NCBI GenBank assembly: GCA_964523295.1
Contig: CAZGAH010000004.1
Coordinates: 48,549-112,548 of the forward strand
Direction: 5' to 3'
Origin: CAZGAH01 sp964523295
GTDB lineage: Bacteria > Desulfobacterota > Desulfovibrionia > Desulfovibrionales > Desulfovibrionaceae
Length of the DNA stretch: 64,000 nt
A program made the translations under genes and the position numbers. The first letter of the stretch is position 1. The number at the start of each line of letters is the position of its first letter. The notes under the pieces are model-generated. The model saw only the letters and a list, made by a program, of their open reading frames with translations. It was not told the origin of the DNA and made no database searches. Positions 46,393-55,107 of the stretch are shown one piece after another.

Positions 46393-47852
46393 GCATTGCC
46401 GAACTGCTCACGGCCGACGAGGGCAAGACCCTGGAATTCAAGCAGGACCTCTCGTCTCCGCGTAATCTCCTCAAGACGCTGGTGGCCTTTGCCAATACTG
46501 CCGGCGGCAGGATCGTCGTCGGCGTGGCGGACAGGACGCGGAAACCGGTGGGGATCGACAACCCGCTGGATGAAGAAGAGCGGCTCTGTAACCTGATCGC
46601 CGACTCCATCAGCCCTCGCCTGGTGCCCAATATCGAAATGACCACGGTCGCGGGGAAAACCCTGCTGGTCATCGAAGTATTCCTGAGCAGTTCCCGGCCC
46701 CATTATCTGCGCTCCGAGGGGCAGGAATCCGGCGTCTATGTCCGGCTCGGCTCCACCAACCGCCAGGCCGACCGGGAACTGGTCGGCGAACTGCGCCGCT
46801 CCGTTGAAGGCGTTGCCTTTGACCAACTGCCCATGCCGGAGTTGTCCATCGACGATCTGGATATCGAGGCTGCCCAAGCTGCCTTTGGCACCAGCCGCCA
46901 GCTGGATGCGCAAGCCTTGCTCACCTTGAAATTGCTGACGCCCCATCAAAATAAGCTTGTGCCGACGCGGGGTGGAATGCTCCTCTTTGGCAGGCAGCGT
47001 ACGCAGCATTTTTCCGATGCCTGGGTTCAATGCGGCCGTTTTTTGGGCACCGAAAAAATCGACATTTTTGACCATATCGACATCGACGTCCCGCTGCCAC
47101 AGGCTGTTGACGAGGTTATGCTGTTTCTGAAAAAGCATGCGTATCGCGGCGCCGATATCTCCGAGGTGCGCCGCAAGGATGTCTGGAGCATCCCCCTGGG
47201 GATTTTGCGCGAGATGATCGTCAACGCCCTGGTGCACAGCGATTACTCACAGCGTGGCGCACCCATCCGGGTTGTCTTTCTCGATGACCGCATCGAGGTG
47301 GAAAGCATGGGCATTCTTCTCCCCGGCCTGACCATCGACGAGATGAAACAGGGCTCCTCCCGCATCCGCAATCCGGTTATCGCCCGCGTATTCAAGGAGC
47401 TCGGCCTGATAGAGCAATGGGGAACCGGCGTGCGCCGCATCTTTAGGGAAGCTCGGGAACTGGGCCTGCCGGAGCCTGAGATTGAGGAAATTGCCTTGCG
47501 TCTGCGCTTCACCGTGTATCTGGCGCAACCGCATCGCATCCCGGCGCAGAGGCCCCAGGCAGGGTCGGAAGAACGCGCCGAGGCAGCAACCCAGCAAGTA
47601 ACCCAGCAAGTAACCCAGCAACTAACCCAGCAAGTAAGAAGGTTGTTGGCCGTTTGTGTCGGCGAAGTAAGCAGGACGGCGCTCATGAACGCTGTCGGCC
47701 TGAAGGATCGGGTCACGTTTTCCAAACACTACCTGGAACCGGCGCTCGGGGGAGCGTTCGTCGAAATGACCCAGCCCGATTCCCCCACAAGCCCAACCCA
47801 GAAATACCGACTGACCGAAAAAGGCCGGCGTGTGGTGGAGGACGGGAGATGA
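46389..47852 (+). CDS. AlbA_2/Schlafen-type ATP-binding protein with winged-helix end
   Basis: 487 residues. AlbA_2 domain first (EGKTLEFKQDLSS, VAFANTAGGRIVVGV, VYVRLGSTNRQA), then a HATPase_c_4-like domain (REMIVNALVHSDYSQRGAPI, EVESMGILLPG, EQWGTGVRRI). A run of four TQQV/TQQL units and a C-terminal winged-helix-like region follow. Family members are usually called putative transcriptional regulators or RecG-like helicases without proof. It sits inside the hsd operon with ATGA overlaps on both sides, so it is co-translated with hsdM. Role in restriction is unproven; it could tune the locus or act as another defence component. Confidence 0.85.
   Translation: MSIAELLTADEGKTLEFKQDLSSPRNLLKTLVAFANTAGGRIVVGVADRTRKPVGIDNPLDEEERLCNLIADSISPRLVPNIEMTTVAGKTLLVIEVFLSSSRPHYLRSEGQESGVYVRLGSTNRQADRELVGELRRSVEGVAFDQLPMPELSIDDLDIEAAQAAFGTSRQLDAQALLTLKLLTPHQNKLVPTRGGMLLFGRQRTQHFSDAWVQCGRFLGTEKIDIFDHIDIDVPLPQAVDEVMLFLKKHAYRGADISEVRRKDVWSIPLGILREMIVNALVHSDYSQRGAPIRVVFLDDRIEVESMGILLPGLTIDEMKQGSSRIRNPVIARVFKELGLIEQWGTGVRRIFREARELGLPEPEIEEIALRLRFTVYLAQPHRIPAQRPQAGSEERAEAATQQVTQQVTQQLTQQVRRLLAVCVGEVSRTALMNAVGLKDRVTFSKHYLEPALGGAFVEMTQPDSPTSPTQKYRLTEKGRRVVEDGR
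47589..47636 (+). repeat. Four tandem 12-nt units coding TQQV/TQQL
   Basis: ACCCAGCAAGTA occurs four times in a row, the third with one change (CTA). It joins the ATPase part of the AlbA_2 protein to its winged-helix end. Similar TPQV/TQQV repeats recur in this family, and the number could vary by slippage without changing frame. Confidence 0.85.
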
Positions 47853-47986
47853 AGGATTGTGAAAGCGCCTGTTTCGTTTGCTGCGCAAGGCGGGCGTGCA
47901 GCGTTTCCGGGTTGGAGGACTTGAAGGGCAAGGCGGGGCAGCTCGCAGCGCCCATCAAGAAAAATTTTGAGGTGCTGGGAGTATGA
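47849..47986 (+). CDS. Tiny coupled ORF: duplicated hsdM 3' end
   Basis: 45 codons, MKDCESACFVCC..., ending LAAPIKKNFEVLGV, stop overlapping the hsdS ATG. The last about 25 codons are homologous to the end of hsdM (LAATIKKNFEELGI), and both copies are followed by ATGAGC. The start overlaps the upstream stop (ATGA). It is therefore a leftover of the original hsdM/hsdS junction after insertion of the AlbA_2 gene. It may now serve only to pass ribosomes to hsdS. Whether the peptide is functional is unknown; the first 20 residues contain five Cys. Confidence 0.65.
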   Translation: MKDCESACFVCCARRACSVSGLEDLKGKAGQLAAPIKKNFEVLGV

Positions 47987-49134
47987 GCGCTGAATCATAC
48001 ACTCTTTTTAAGCTAATAGAGTTGCATGGCGGTCTAATTCAGACTGGGCCTTTTGGATCCCAGTTGCATCAACACGAATATGTCGAATCAGGCGTCCCTG
48101 TTGTCATGCCAAAAGACATCGCTGATGGCCGCGTCAATGATGCAGGCATAGCAATGGTTTCTGAAAACAAAGCTAACGCATTGGCGCGTCACAAGCTCAA
48201 GAAAGGCGACATTGTTTTCCCAAGAAGAGGGGACATTAGAAAATGTGCCCTCATTGGCGAAGACCAGGATGGGTACTTATGCGGCACTGGCTGTTTGAAA
48301 ATTACTCTTCCAAAACAGGTTTATTCTCCGCATTTTCTGTACTACTATTTAGTTCTTCCAAAAGTTGGAGAATGGCTGGAAAGAAATGCCGTTGGAACGA
48401 CAATGCTCAATCTCAATACGTCTATTCTTGGTGGCGTATCCATCCCAGACAAGAGCATTGATGAACAGAATGAAATAGTCTCTATCCTCTCCGCCTACGA
48501 CGACCTCATCGAGAACAACCGCCGCCGCATCCAGTTGCTCGAAGCGTCGGCGCGGCTGCTCTACAAGGAATGGTTCGTGCGGCTTCGCTTCCCCGGGCAT
48601 GAGCATGTCACGGTTGTGGATGGGGTGCCGGAGGGGTGGGAGAAAAAAACGCTCGGAGAAGTGGCTCCACTCAGCTATGGGAAGGCGTTGAAAAAGGAAT
48701 TACGAATTCCTGGCCCTTTCCCCGTTTATGGTTCGAGCGGCTACGTGGGGAGCCACAATAAACCCTTGGTGAAAGGCCCTGGTATCATCCTCGGCAGAAA
48801 GGGAAATTTTGGCAGCGTGTTTTGGAGTTCAAAAGACTTCTTTCCCATAGATACAGTTTACTTTTTACCAAATGAGAAAGCGAATCTGTACCTGTACTAT
48901 GTCCTCATGCACATGTCATTTATTAGCACCGATGTCGCAGTCCCTGGTTTAAACCGTGATTTCGCGCATAGCAGAAAGCTGCTCATCCCAGACGACAAGA
49001 TCATGATGCTTTTTGATGAACAGGTCATATCAATTCATAGCCAGATTGACTGTCTCAATGATTACAACACGTCTCTTGCCCAAGCCCGAGACCTCCTTCT
49101 CCCCCGGCTTATGAATGGCGAGGTGGCTGTATGA
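47983..49134 (+). CDS. hsdS: Type I restriction-modification system, specificity subunit
   Basis: 383 residues, two target-recognition domains. Each TRD is followed by a conserved helix: INEQNEIVSILSAYDDLIENNRRRIQLLE after TRD1 (about 165-195), and a second helix near the end (DEQVISIHSQIDCLNDYN). Motifs such as GPFGSQLHQHEY and GVPVVMPKDI are typical of TRD1. The second TRD begins near GWEKKTLGEV. Composition is more AT-rich than hsdM, as expected for this frequently exchanged subunit. The recognition sequence cannot be derived by eye. Starts at the ATGA overlap with the tiny ORF; its stop overlaps the nuclease gene by 4 nt. Confidence 0.95.
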   Translation: MSAESYTLFKLIELHGGLIQTGPFGSQLHQHEYVESGVPVVMPKDIADGRVNDAGIAMVSENKANALARHKLKKGDIVFPRRGDIRKCALIGEDQDGYLCGTGCLKITLPKQVYSPHFLYYYLVLPKVGEWLERNAVGTTMLNLNTSILGGVSIPDKSIDEQNEIVSILSAYDDLIENNRRRIQLLEASARLLYKEWFVRLRFPGHEHVTVVDGVPEGWEKKTLGEVAPLSYGKALKKELRIPGPFPVYGSSGYVGSHNKPLVKGPGIILGRKGNFGSVFWSSKDFFPIDTVYFLPNEKANLYLYYVLMHMSFISTDVAVPGLNRDFAHSRKLLIPDDKIMMLFDEQVISIHSQIDCLNDYNTSLAQARDLLLPRLMNGEVAV

Positions 49135-51563
49135 TCACAAATTTTAAATCCATTGGCAATTTCGCCGTATTCAACAATTTTGACTGGGATAAAGAAGTCT
49201 GCGACGAAAACGGCAATGTGCGGAACTTCCAAGCCATCAATGTCATCTACGGCAGGAATTATTCCGGCAAAACTACCCTTTCACGTATTCTGCGCGCCAT
49301 GGAGACAGGAGAGATATCTGATAAATTTGAAAATCCATCATTTAGTGTGGCTCTCGCCGATGGAAGTCAGGTAACGGAGTCCTCTTTATTGGGGCATGGT
49401 AAAACCGTTCGGGTTTTCAACGATGATTTCATCCGTGCCAATCTGCGCTTCATCGCCAACCCGGATGACAACATCGAGCCATTCGCAATCCTTGGCGATG
49501 ACAACAACAAGATCGAAATAGAAATTGAAGCACTTGAAACAGAGCTCGGTTCAAAGGAAGTAGGGAACGAGACAGGGCTATATGCCCAAATAACAGCAGC
49601 TGTCGCAGAGTACACGAAAACCTTCCAAGCACACCAGAAAAGCAATGATAGCCTTGAAAGACAGCTTAAAGAAAAGGCTACGGGCAGAGAAATCGGTATC
49701 AAGTACAAGCCGGAACGCTTTGGTGATCAAAACTATAACATTCAAAAACTCAAAAACGACATTGAAAAGGTCCTGAACTCAAACTACCGAAAACCAACCG
49801 AGGAACTACTGGCTCACTACGAAAGGTTAATTTTAGAGAATACGCTCCAACCGATCTCACCATTCCATGCACTAGAACTTAAATTTGAAGGCTTGGCCAC
49901 TGAAACCGAAGGTCTTGTTACAAAGAAGATAAGCGGGGCGGACAAGATTGAAGAACTGGTGAAGGATGCTGTCCTGAACCGCTGGGTGAATGAAGGCCGT
50001 ACTCACCATAAAGGCAAACGAACCAAATGCGCGTTTTGCGACAATCCCATCTCGGAAGATCGTTGGCAGGAACTTGAAAAGCATTTTGATGAAGAGTCAG
50101 CGCGGCTTGAAAAGGATATTGATGCGTTGATTGTCAGGATTGAAATTGAGAAGAACAAGGCAAGCACAGTGCTGTCCATCGACAAATCACTTTTTTATTC
50201 CAATTTTCACAACCCTCTTGATGAATTAGCTAGAACACTAACAAATGCCGTTAATCAGTATGGGAATTGCCTGGAAAAGCTAGTTGCTCAGCTGAAGACC
50301 AGGAAAGAAAACATTCTGAATCAGAAAGCATTTGAAAAGCCCGATGACGCCTCTGCCTATTTATTGGATGTGTGTAGTGTGTATGAATTGATCCATGCTA
50401 AATCTGATAATTTTACAAACTCGTTGCGAGTTGAGCAGACAAGCGCCAAGGCAGCTTTGCGATTTAAGGAAGTCTCGGACTACCTTATCACAATCGGATA
50501 CCAGGAACAGCAATCCTCAATTGACGAGTTCAAGGAGAAACTCGAGGGAATCAAGCAGAAGAAAGATCAAAACGAGGACTCTATCCGCTCTAAAAAGGAA
50601 CTGCTCGCCTCCAAGAAACGAGAATTGAATGACGAGGAAAAAGGTGCCAAAAAGGTTAATGAATACCTGAACAACTTCTTTGGGCACCATTTTCTCACGC
50701 TTGAGGCCAAAAAGGATGAGATATCCGAAGAAGAATCAAAACGAATCCGTTTTGAAGTCATTCGTGATGGCAAAAAGGCCCATCATTTGAGTGAAGGGGA
50801 ATGCAGCCTGCTAGCTTTTTGCTATTTTCTTGCAAAACTCGACGATATAGACACCCGGGATTCAAAGCCGATCATCTGGATTGACGACCCCATCTCATCG
50901 CTCGACGGGAACCACATATTTTTTGTCTACAGCCTGCTTAGCACCGAGATTGTATCAACAGGAAAGTTCGAGCAAGTGTTTATATCGACACACAACCTTG
51001 ACTTTTTAAAGTACTTAAGGAGATTGAATGGTTCTTTCCTTGACCCCGATGGAAAGTCAAAGAACTATCAGAAAAGCTACTTTATGGTTGTCCGGCAAGA
51101 CAAAAGGTCCACGGTTGGAGTCATGCCGAATTACTTGAAGGAGTATGGAACCGAATTCAACTACCTCTTTCACCAAATACACAAATGCGCTGAAATTGAA
51201 ACGGTTGACGACACGAACTACGTAACTTTTTACAACTTCGCAAACAACGCCAGAAAGTTCTTAGAGATCTACTTGTATTACAAATATCCAGATCAGGGAA
51301 TGAAGGAAGAAGAAAGGCTACGTCTATTCTTCGGTGATGCAAAAATCCCTTCGGTTTTAACCGACAGAATATGTAATGAATACTCACATCTTTGCGGAGT
51401 TTTCGAGCGGGGCTCAACGCCGGTTGAAGTCCCTGAGATGCGAACGACAGCGAGGCAAATCATTGAAAAGCTCAAGGAGGACAAAGCTCAATATTCCGCC
51501 TTGCTGAAAAGTATCGGGGTAGCTGAAAAGGCGGAGGCAGAATCATGCATGGAATCAAATTGA
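49131..51563 (+). CDS. rloC: RloC/PrrC-like anticodon nuclease (AAA_13 family ATPase with zinc hook)
   Basis: 810 residues, the RloC size (PrrC is about 400). SMC/Rad50-like ATPase halves: Walker A GRNYSGKTT (41-49), signature HLSEGECSLLAF (about 551-562), Walker B IIWIDDPISSLD (581-592), with coiled coil between and CAFC (300-303) as a probable zinc hook. C-terminal candidate ACNase triad: R708-x3-E712 in ARKFLEIYL and H753 in NEYSH. Members cut tRNA anticodon loops when the linked type I enzyme or DNA is disturbed, killing the infected cell. Lies between hsdS and hsdR, as prrC/rloC genes do. Clearly AT-rich, so separately acquired. Catalytic residues assigned by pattern, not alignment. Confidence 0.8.
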   Translation: MITNFKSIGNFAVFNNFDWDKEVCDENGNVRNFQAINVIYGRNYSGKTTLSRILRAMETGEISDKFENPSFSVALADGSQVTESSLLGHGKTVRVFNDDFIRANLRFIANPDDNIEPFAILGDDNNKIEIEIEALETELGSKEVGNETGLYAQITAAVAEYTKTFQAHQKSNDSLERQLKEKATGREIGIKYKPERFGDQNYNIQKLKNDIEKVLNSNYRKPTEELLAHYERLILENTLQPISPFHALELKFEGLATETEGLVTKKISGADKIEELVKDAVLNRWVNEGRTHHKGKRTKCAFCDNPISEDRWQELEKHFDEESARLEKDIDALIVRIEIEKNKASTVLSIDKSLFYSNFHNPLDELARTLTNAVNQYGNCLEKLVAQLKTRKENILNQKAFEKPDDASAYLLDVCSVYELIHAKSDNFTNSLRVEQTSAKAALRFKEVSDYLITIGYQEQQSSIDEFKEKLEGIKQKKDQNEDSIRSKKELLASKKRELNDEEKGAKKVNEYLNNFFGHHFLTLEAKKDEISEEESKRIRFEVIRDGKKAHHLSEGECSLLAFCYFLAKLDDIDTRDSKPIIWIDDPISSLDGNHIFFVYSLLSTEIVSTGKFEQVFISTHNLDFLKYLRRLNGSFLDPDGKSKNYQKSYFMVVRQDKRSTVGVMPNYLKEYGTEFNYLFHQIHKCAEIETVDDTNYVTFYNFANNARKFLEIYLYYKYPDQGMKEEERLRLFFGDAKIPSVLTDRICNEYSHLCGVFERGSTPVEVPEMRTTARQIIEKLKEDKAQYSALLKSIGVAEKAEAESCMESN

Positions 51564-51594
51564 TGGGAGATTCGAGCAAAGGAGGGGACATCCG

Positions 51595-54500
51595 GTGACG
51601 CCCAGTTCCTACACCGAAGACACCCTCGTCCAACAAACCACAGCCGACTACCTGGAACGCCAGCTCGGGTGGAATTCGGTCTACGCCTTCAACACCGAGA
51701 CCTACGGGCCTGACGGGACCTTGGGGCGGCAATCGGACAAGGAGGTCGTGCTGACGCGGTACCTGCGCGAGGCGCTGGTCAAGCTCAATCCTGGCCTGCC
51801 GGATTCCGCATACGACGATGCCGTCCGCCAGATGACCGCCATCGTGGCCAGCCAGACCATGCTGGCGACCAACCGCGAGAAATACGAACTCATCACCAAC
51901 GGGGTCCAGGTCACGTTCCGCAACGCCAAAGGAGAACGGGTACGCGCGCGGTTGCGGGTATTGGATTTTGCCGAGCCCGCAAACAACCACTTTTTGTGCG
52001 TACGTGAGCTGTGGGTCAAGGGAGACCTCTATCGGCGGCGGGCGGATATCGTCGGCTTCGTCAATGGGCTCCCCGTGCTGTTCATGGAACTGAAGAACGT
52101 CAGCAAAAACATTCGTGCGGCCTACGAAAGGAACTTTTTGGACTACAAGGATACCGTCCCGCACCTGTTCCATCACAACGCGGTTGTCGTCCTGGCGAAC
52201 GGAGTGGACGCCAGGCTTGGATCGGTCTCCAGCAAGTTCGAACACTTCAACGACTGGAAACGACTGGAAGAAGACGAGCCCGGAGCCGTGGACATGGAGA
52301 CCTTGCTCAAGGGCGTTTGCGACAAGGACAACCTTATAGACCTCATTGAAAATTTTATTCTTTTTGACGAATCGACAGGGGAGCCCAGGAAAATCCTTGC
52401 GCGAAACCACCAGTTTCTCGGCGTGAACCGGGCGATCGAGGCTGTCAAGGACAGAGCGAATCGCCAGGGAAAACTTGGCGTGTTCTGGCACACGCAGGGG
52501 GCGGGAAAGAGCTATTCCATTGTCTTCTTTACGCGCAAGGTACACCGCAAGCTAGGGGGCAACTTCACCTTCGTGGTGCTCACGGACAGAGAAGACCTTG
52601 ACACGCAACTCTACAAAACCTTTGCCGGGTGCGGCGTGGTAGATAATGACCGCGATCCCTGCCGCGCCGCAAGCGGCCAGCATTTGAGTTCCTTGTTGGC
52701 AGAGCACAAAGCCTATGTCTTCTCCTTGATCCAAAAGTTCAATCAGGAAGTGGACTCAATAGAAGGCTACACCGCCAGAAACGATGTCATCGTCATCACG
52801 GACGAAGCCCACCGGACGCAGTATGGCATGTTGGCCCTGAATTTGCGTAACGCCCTGCCCAATGCAAGCTACATCGGGTTCACAGGGACACCTCTGTTTT
52901 CCAATGATGAGATTACCCGTCATGTCTTTGGGGACTATGTCTCCACCTACGATTTCCAACGCGCCGTCGAAGACAAGGCCACGGTCCCCCTTTACTACGA
53001 CGCACGAGGCGACAAGCTCAGGATTACCACTGAAAGTCTGAACGAAAGAATTGCTGAAAAACTTGAAGAGATTGAGATAGATAACATTGATGTAGAGCAA
53101 CGTCTCGAAAAGGAGCTGAAGCGCGACTATCATGTCATCACAGACACAAAGCGATTGGATCAAATAGCCCGGGATCTCGTTCTTCATTATACGAGGGCGT
53201 GGGAAACTGGCAAGGCCATGTTGATCTGCATCGACAAGCTTACCTGCGTCCGCATGTACGAGCTGATTCTCGGCCACTGGAATCAGCGCGTAGCTGCGCT
53301 TGACGTGGAACTGAAGTCGGCTTCAGATGAACAGGATGAATCGTACCGACGCAGGCAGATTCAGTGGATGAAAGAAACCGTCGTCGCCGTGGTTGTCAGC
53401 GAAGAGCAAGGGGAGGTTGACAAATTCAACACGTGGGGCCTGGACATCAAGCCGCACCGCCGGCTGATCAAAGAAGGCATTGAGCTTCCGGAATTCATGA
53501 GAAGCAAACCGCAATTCCGAAACAGACAGCGGATGGGACTGGAAGAAGCCTTCAAGATCGAGGAGCACCCGTTCCGTATCGCCATTGTCTGCGCCATGTG
53601 GCTGACGGGGTTTGACGTTCCCTGCCTTTCCACGCTGTACCTGGACAAACCGCTCAAGGCCCATACCCTGATGCAGGCCATTGCCCGTGCGAACAGGGTC
53701 AACGAAGGCAAGAACAATGGTCTCATCGTTGACTATTGCGGCATCCTGAAGAACCTCCGCAAGGCCCTGGCGACCTTTGCAGGACGAGGCGATACCGGCC
53801 ATGGTGGAAAGGATGAAGAACGAGACCCGGTCAGGCCGGATGAGGAGCTTCTTGCGGAACTGTCTGAAGCGATCGCCTTTGTTCGCGCCTTCCTGGTCAA
53901 TAGTGGCGCCTCCTTGGACAACATCATTATCAAGGCAGGGTTCGAGCGGAACGCCGCCATACTTGCCGCGAAAGAAGCCGCCAATGAGAATGATCAGTCC
54001 CGCAAACGTTTCGAGGTCATGTGCAGGGAAGTATTCAAAAAATTCAAAGCGTGCATCAACGTCAAAGACATAAACAACTACCGGGCCGACTATAACGCCA
54101 TCAATGTGGTGTACAAGAGCTTGCTGCAGGATCGAGAGCAGGCGGACATATCCCATATCATCCGCAGGCTTCATGACGTGGTTGATGAAGCCATCGAGAC
54201 GGATTCCATGCAGTCCGGCCATGAAAGCGAGCCGTATGACATGAGCAAGGTCGATTTCGATCAGCTCAGGAAAGAATTTGAAAGGAGCCCAAGGCAGCAC
54301 ACAACGGTCCAGAACCTGAAAGACGCTATTGAGCAACGAGTGAACCGTCTTCTCTTGCAGAATCCCCTGCGAACTGATTTTCAGCAACATTACGAGGACA
54401 TTGTCGCCCAGTATAATCGAGAGAAAGATCGTGCGACCATTGAAAAAACCTTCGAAGCCCTGATCAAGTTTGTGAAGACTCTCAGCGAAGAGGAAACACG

Positions 54501-54843
54501 GGCGGTTCGGGAAGGGCTCTCCGAGGAATCTTTGGCCATATTCGATCTGTTGAAAAAGGACACTCTTCGTGTTGTCGATGTAAAACGAATTAAAAAGATC
54601 GCTGTGGACTTGCTTCACAGCCTTAAATCAGAAAAACTCAAAATAGATAGCTGGCGTGAAAAGGAAACAACTCGTGACGCAGTGAGAGTTGCCATCAGAA
54701 ATTATCTTTGGGATGATGAAATTGGCCTTCCAGTAAATTTATATAACGAGACAGAGGTTGAGGAAAAAGCAAACCTGGTTTTTTCCCACGTTTTTCGAGT
54801 GTATCCGACAGTTCCATCCCCATACTATGCAACGGTTATGTAG
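51595..54843 (+). CDS. hsdR: Type I restriction-modification system, endonuclease/translocase subunit
   Basis: 1082 residues from a GTG at 51595 with AGGAGGGG in front. N-terminal nuclease domain: RRADIVGFVNG with ELKN (Asp about 149, Glu-Leu-Lys about 165-167), a PD-(D/E)xK site. Then the SF2 translocase: Walker A GAGKS (about 302), DEAH (403), FTGTPL and motif VI QAIARANR (about 693). C-terminal helical region binds HsdM/HsdS. Full length and apparently intact. 31 bp after the nuclease stop. Last gene of the operon; ends 35 bp before element remnant C. Confidence 0.95.
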   Translation: MTPSSYTEDTLVQQTTADYLERQLGWNSVYAFNTETYGPDGTLGRQSDKEVVLTRYLREALVKLNPGLPDSAYDDAVRQMTAIVASQTMLATNREKYELITNGVQVTFRNAKGERVRARLRVLDFAEPANNHFLCVRELWVKGDLYRRRADIVGFVNGLPVLFMELKNVSKNIRAAYERNFLDYKDTVPHLFHHNAVVVLANGVDARLGSVSSKFEHFNDWKRLEEDEPGAVDMETLLKGVCDKDNLIDLIENFILFDESTGEPRKILARNHQFLGVNRAIEAVKDRANRQGKLGVFWHTQGAGKSYSIVFFTRKVHRKLGGNFTFVVLTDREDLDTQLYKTFAGCGVVDNDRDPCRAASGQHLSSLLAEHKAYVFSLIQKFNQEVDSIEGYTARNDVIVITDEAHRTQYGMLALNLRNALPNASYIGFTGTPLFSNDEITRHVFGDYVSTYDFQRAVEDKATVPLYYDARGDKLRITTESLNERIAEKLEEIEIDNIDVEQRLEKELKRDYHVITDTKRLDQIARDLVLHYTRAWETGKAMLICIDKLTCVRMYELILGHWNQRVAALDVELKSASDEQDESYRRRQIQWMKETVVAVVVSEEQGEVDKFNTWGLDIKPHRRLIKEGIELPEFMRSKPQFRNRQRMGLEEAFKIEEHPFRIAIVCAMWLTGFDVPCLSTLYLDKPLKAHTLMQAIARANRVNEGKNNGLIVDYCGILKNLRKALATFAGRGDTGHGGKDEERDPVRPDEELLAELSEAIAFVRAFLVNSGASLDNIIIKAGFERNAAILAAKEAANENDQSRKRFEVMCREVFKKFKACINVKDINNYRADYNAINVVYKSLLQDREQADISHIIRRLHDVVDEAIETDSMQSGHESEPYDMSKVDFDQLRKEFERSPRQHTTVQNLKDAIEQRVNRLLLQNPLRTDFQQHYEDIVAQYNREKDRATIEKTFEALIKFVKTLSEEETRAVREGLSEESLAIFDLLKKDTLRVVDVKRIKKIAVDLLHSLKSEKLKIDSWREKETTRDAVRVAIRNYLWDDEIGLPVNLYNETEVEEKANLVFSHVFRVYPTVPSPYYATVM

Positions 54844-54877
54844 GCTTGTTTAATATTAATATGACAATATGCAATAT

Positions 54878-55100
54878 GGCGTCTGACCAAGCTGCCATCT
54901 AGATTTAAATAATAGCACACCTTAATCCGGCTTATTATTTCCTCTTAAAACCACCCTTTCGCCTTCACCCCCCCCATTTACAATTACCACATCCACAAAC
55001 CGACTTCGCTCTACGCGCGAAACACGAAAAAACCGTCCGCAATCTGCCAACGCCAAGAGACAAGAGACAAAAGCCAAGAGCTTAACACGCTCCGACCCCA
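54878..55100 (+). repeat. RAYT-type element remnant C (right border of restriction island)
   Basis: Begins GGCGTCTGACCAAGC, like the left end of B, and from about 54950 aligns with B at 43650-43745 (shared ACTTCGCT, ACGCGC, AAACACG, CCGCAATCTGC). It then ends CGCTCCGACCCC like B's right end, with most of the transposase deleted. Same orientation as A and B. Marks the right edge of the accessory island. Confidence 0.7.
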
Positions 55101-55107
55101 CCCCCCC

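Noticed and set aside
47589..47636. 12-nt tandem repeat as a possible CRISPR or minisatellite
   Set aside because: No spacers; it is an in-frame TQQV protein repeat common in this family.
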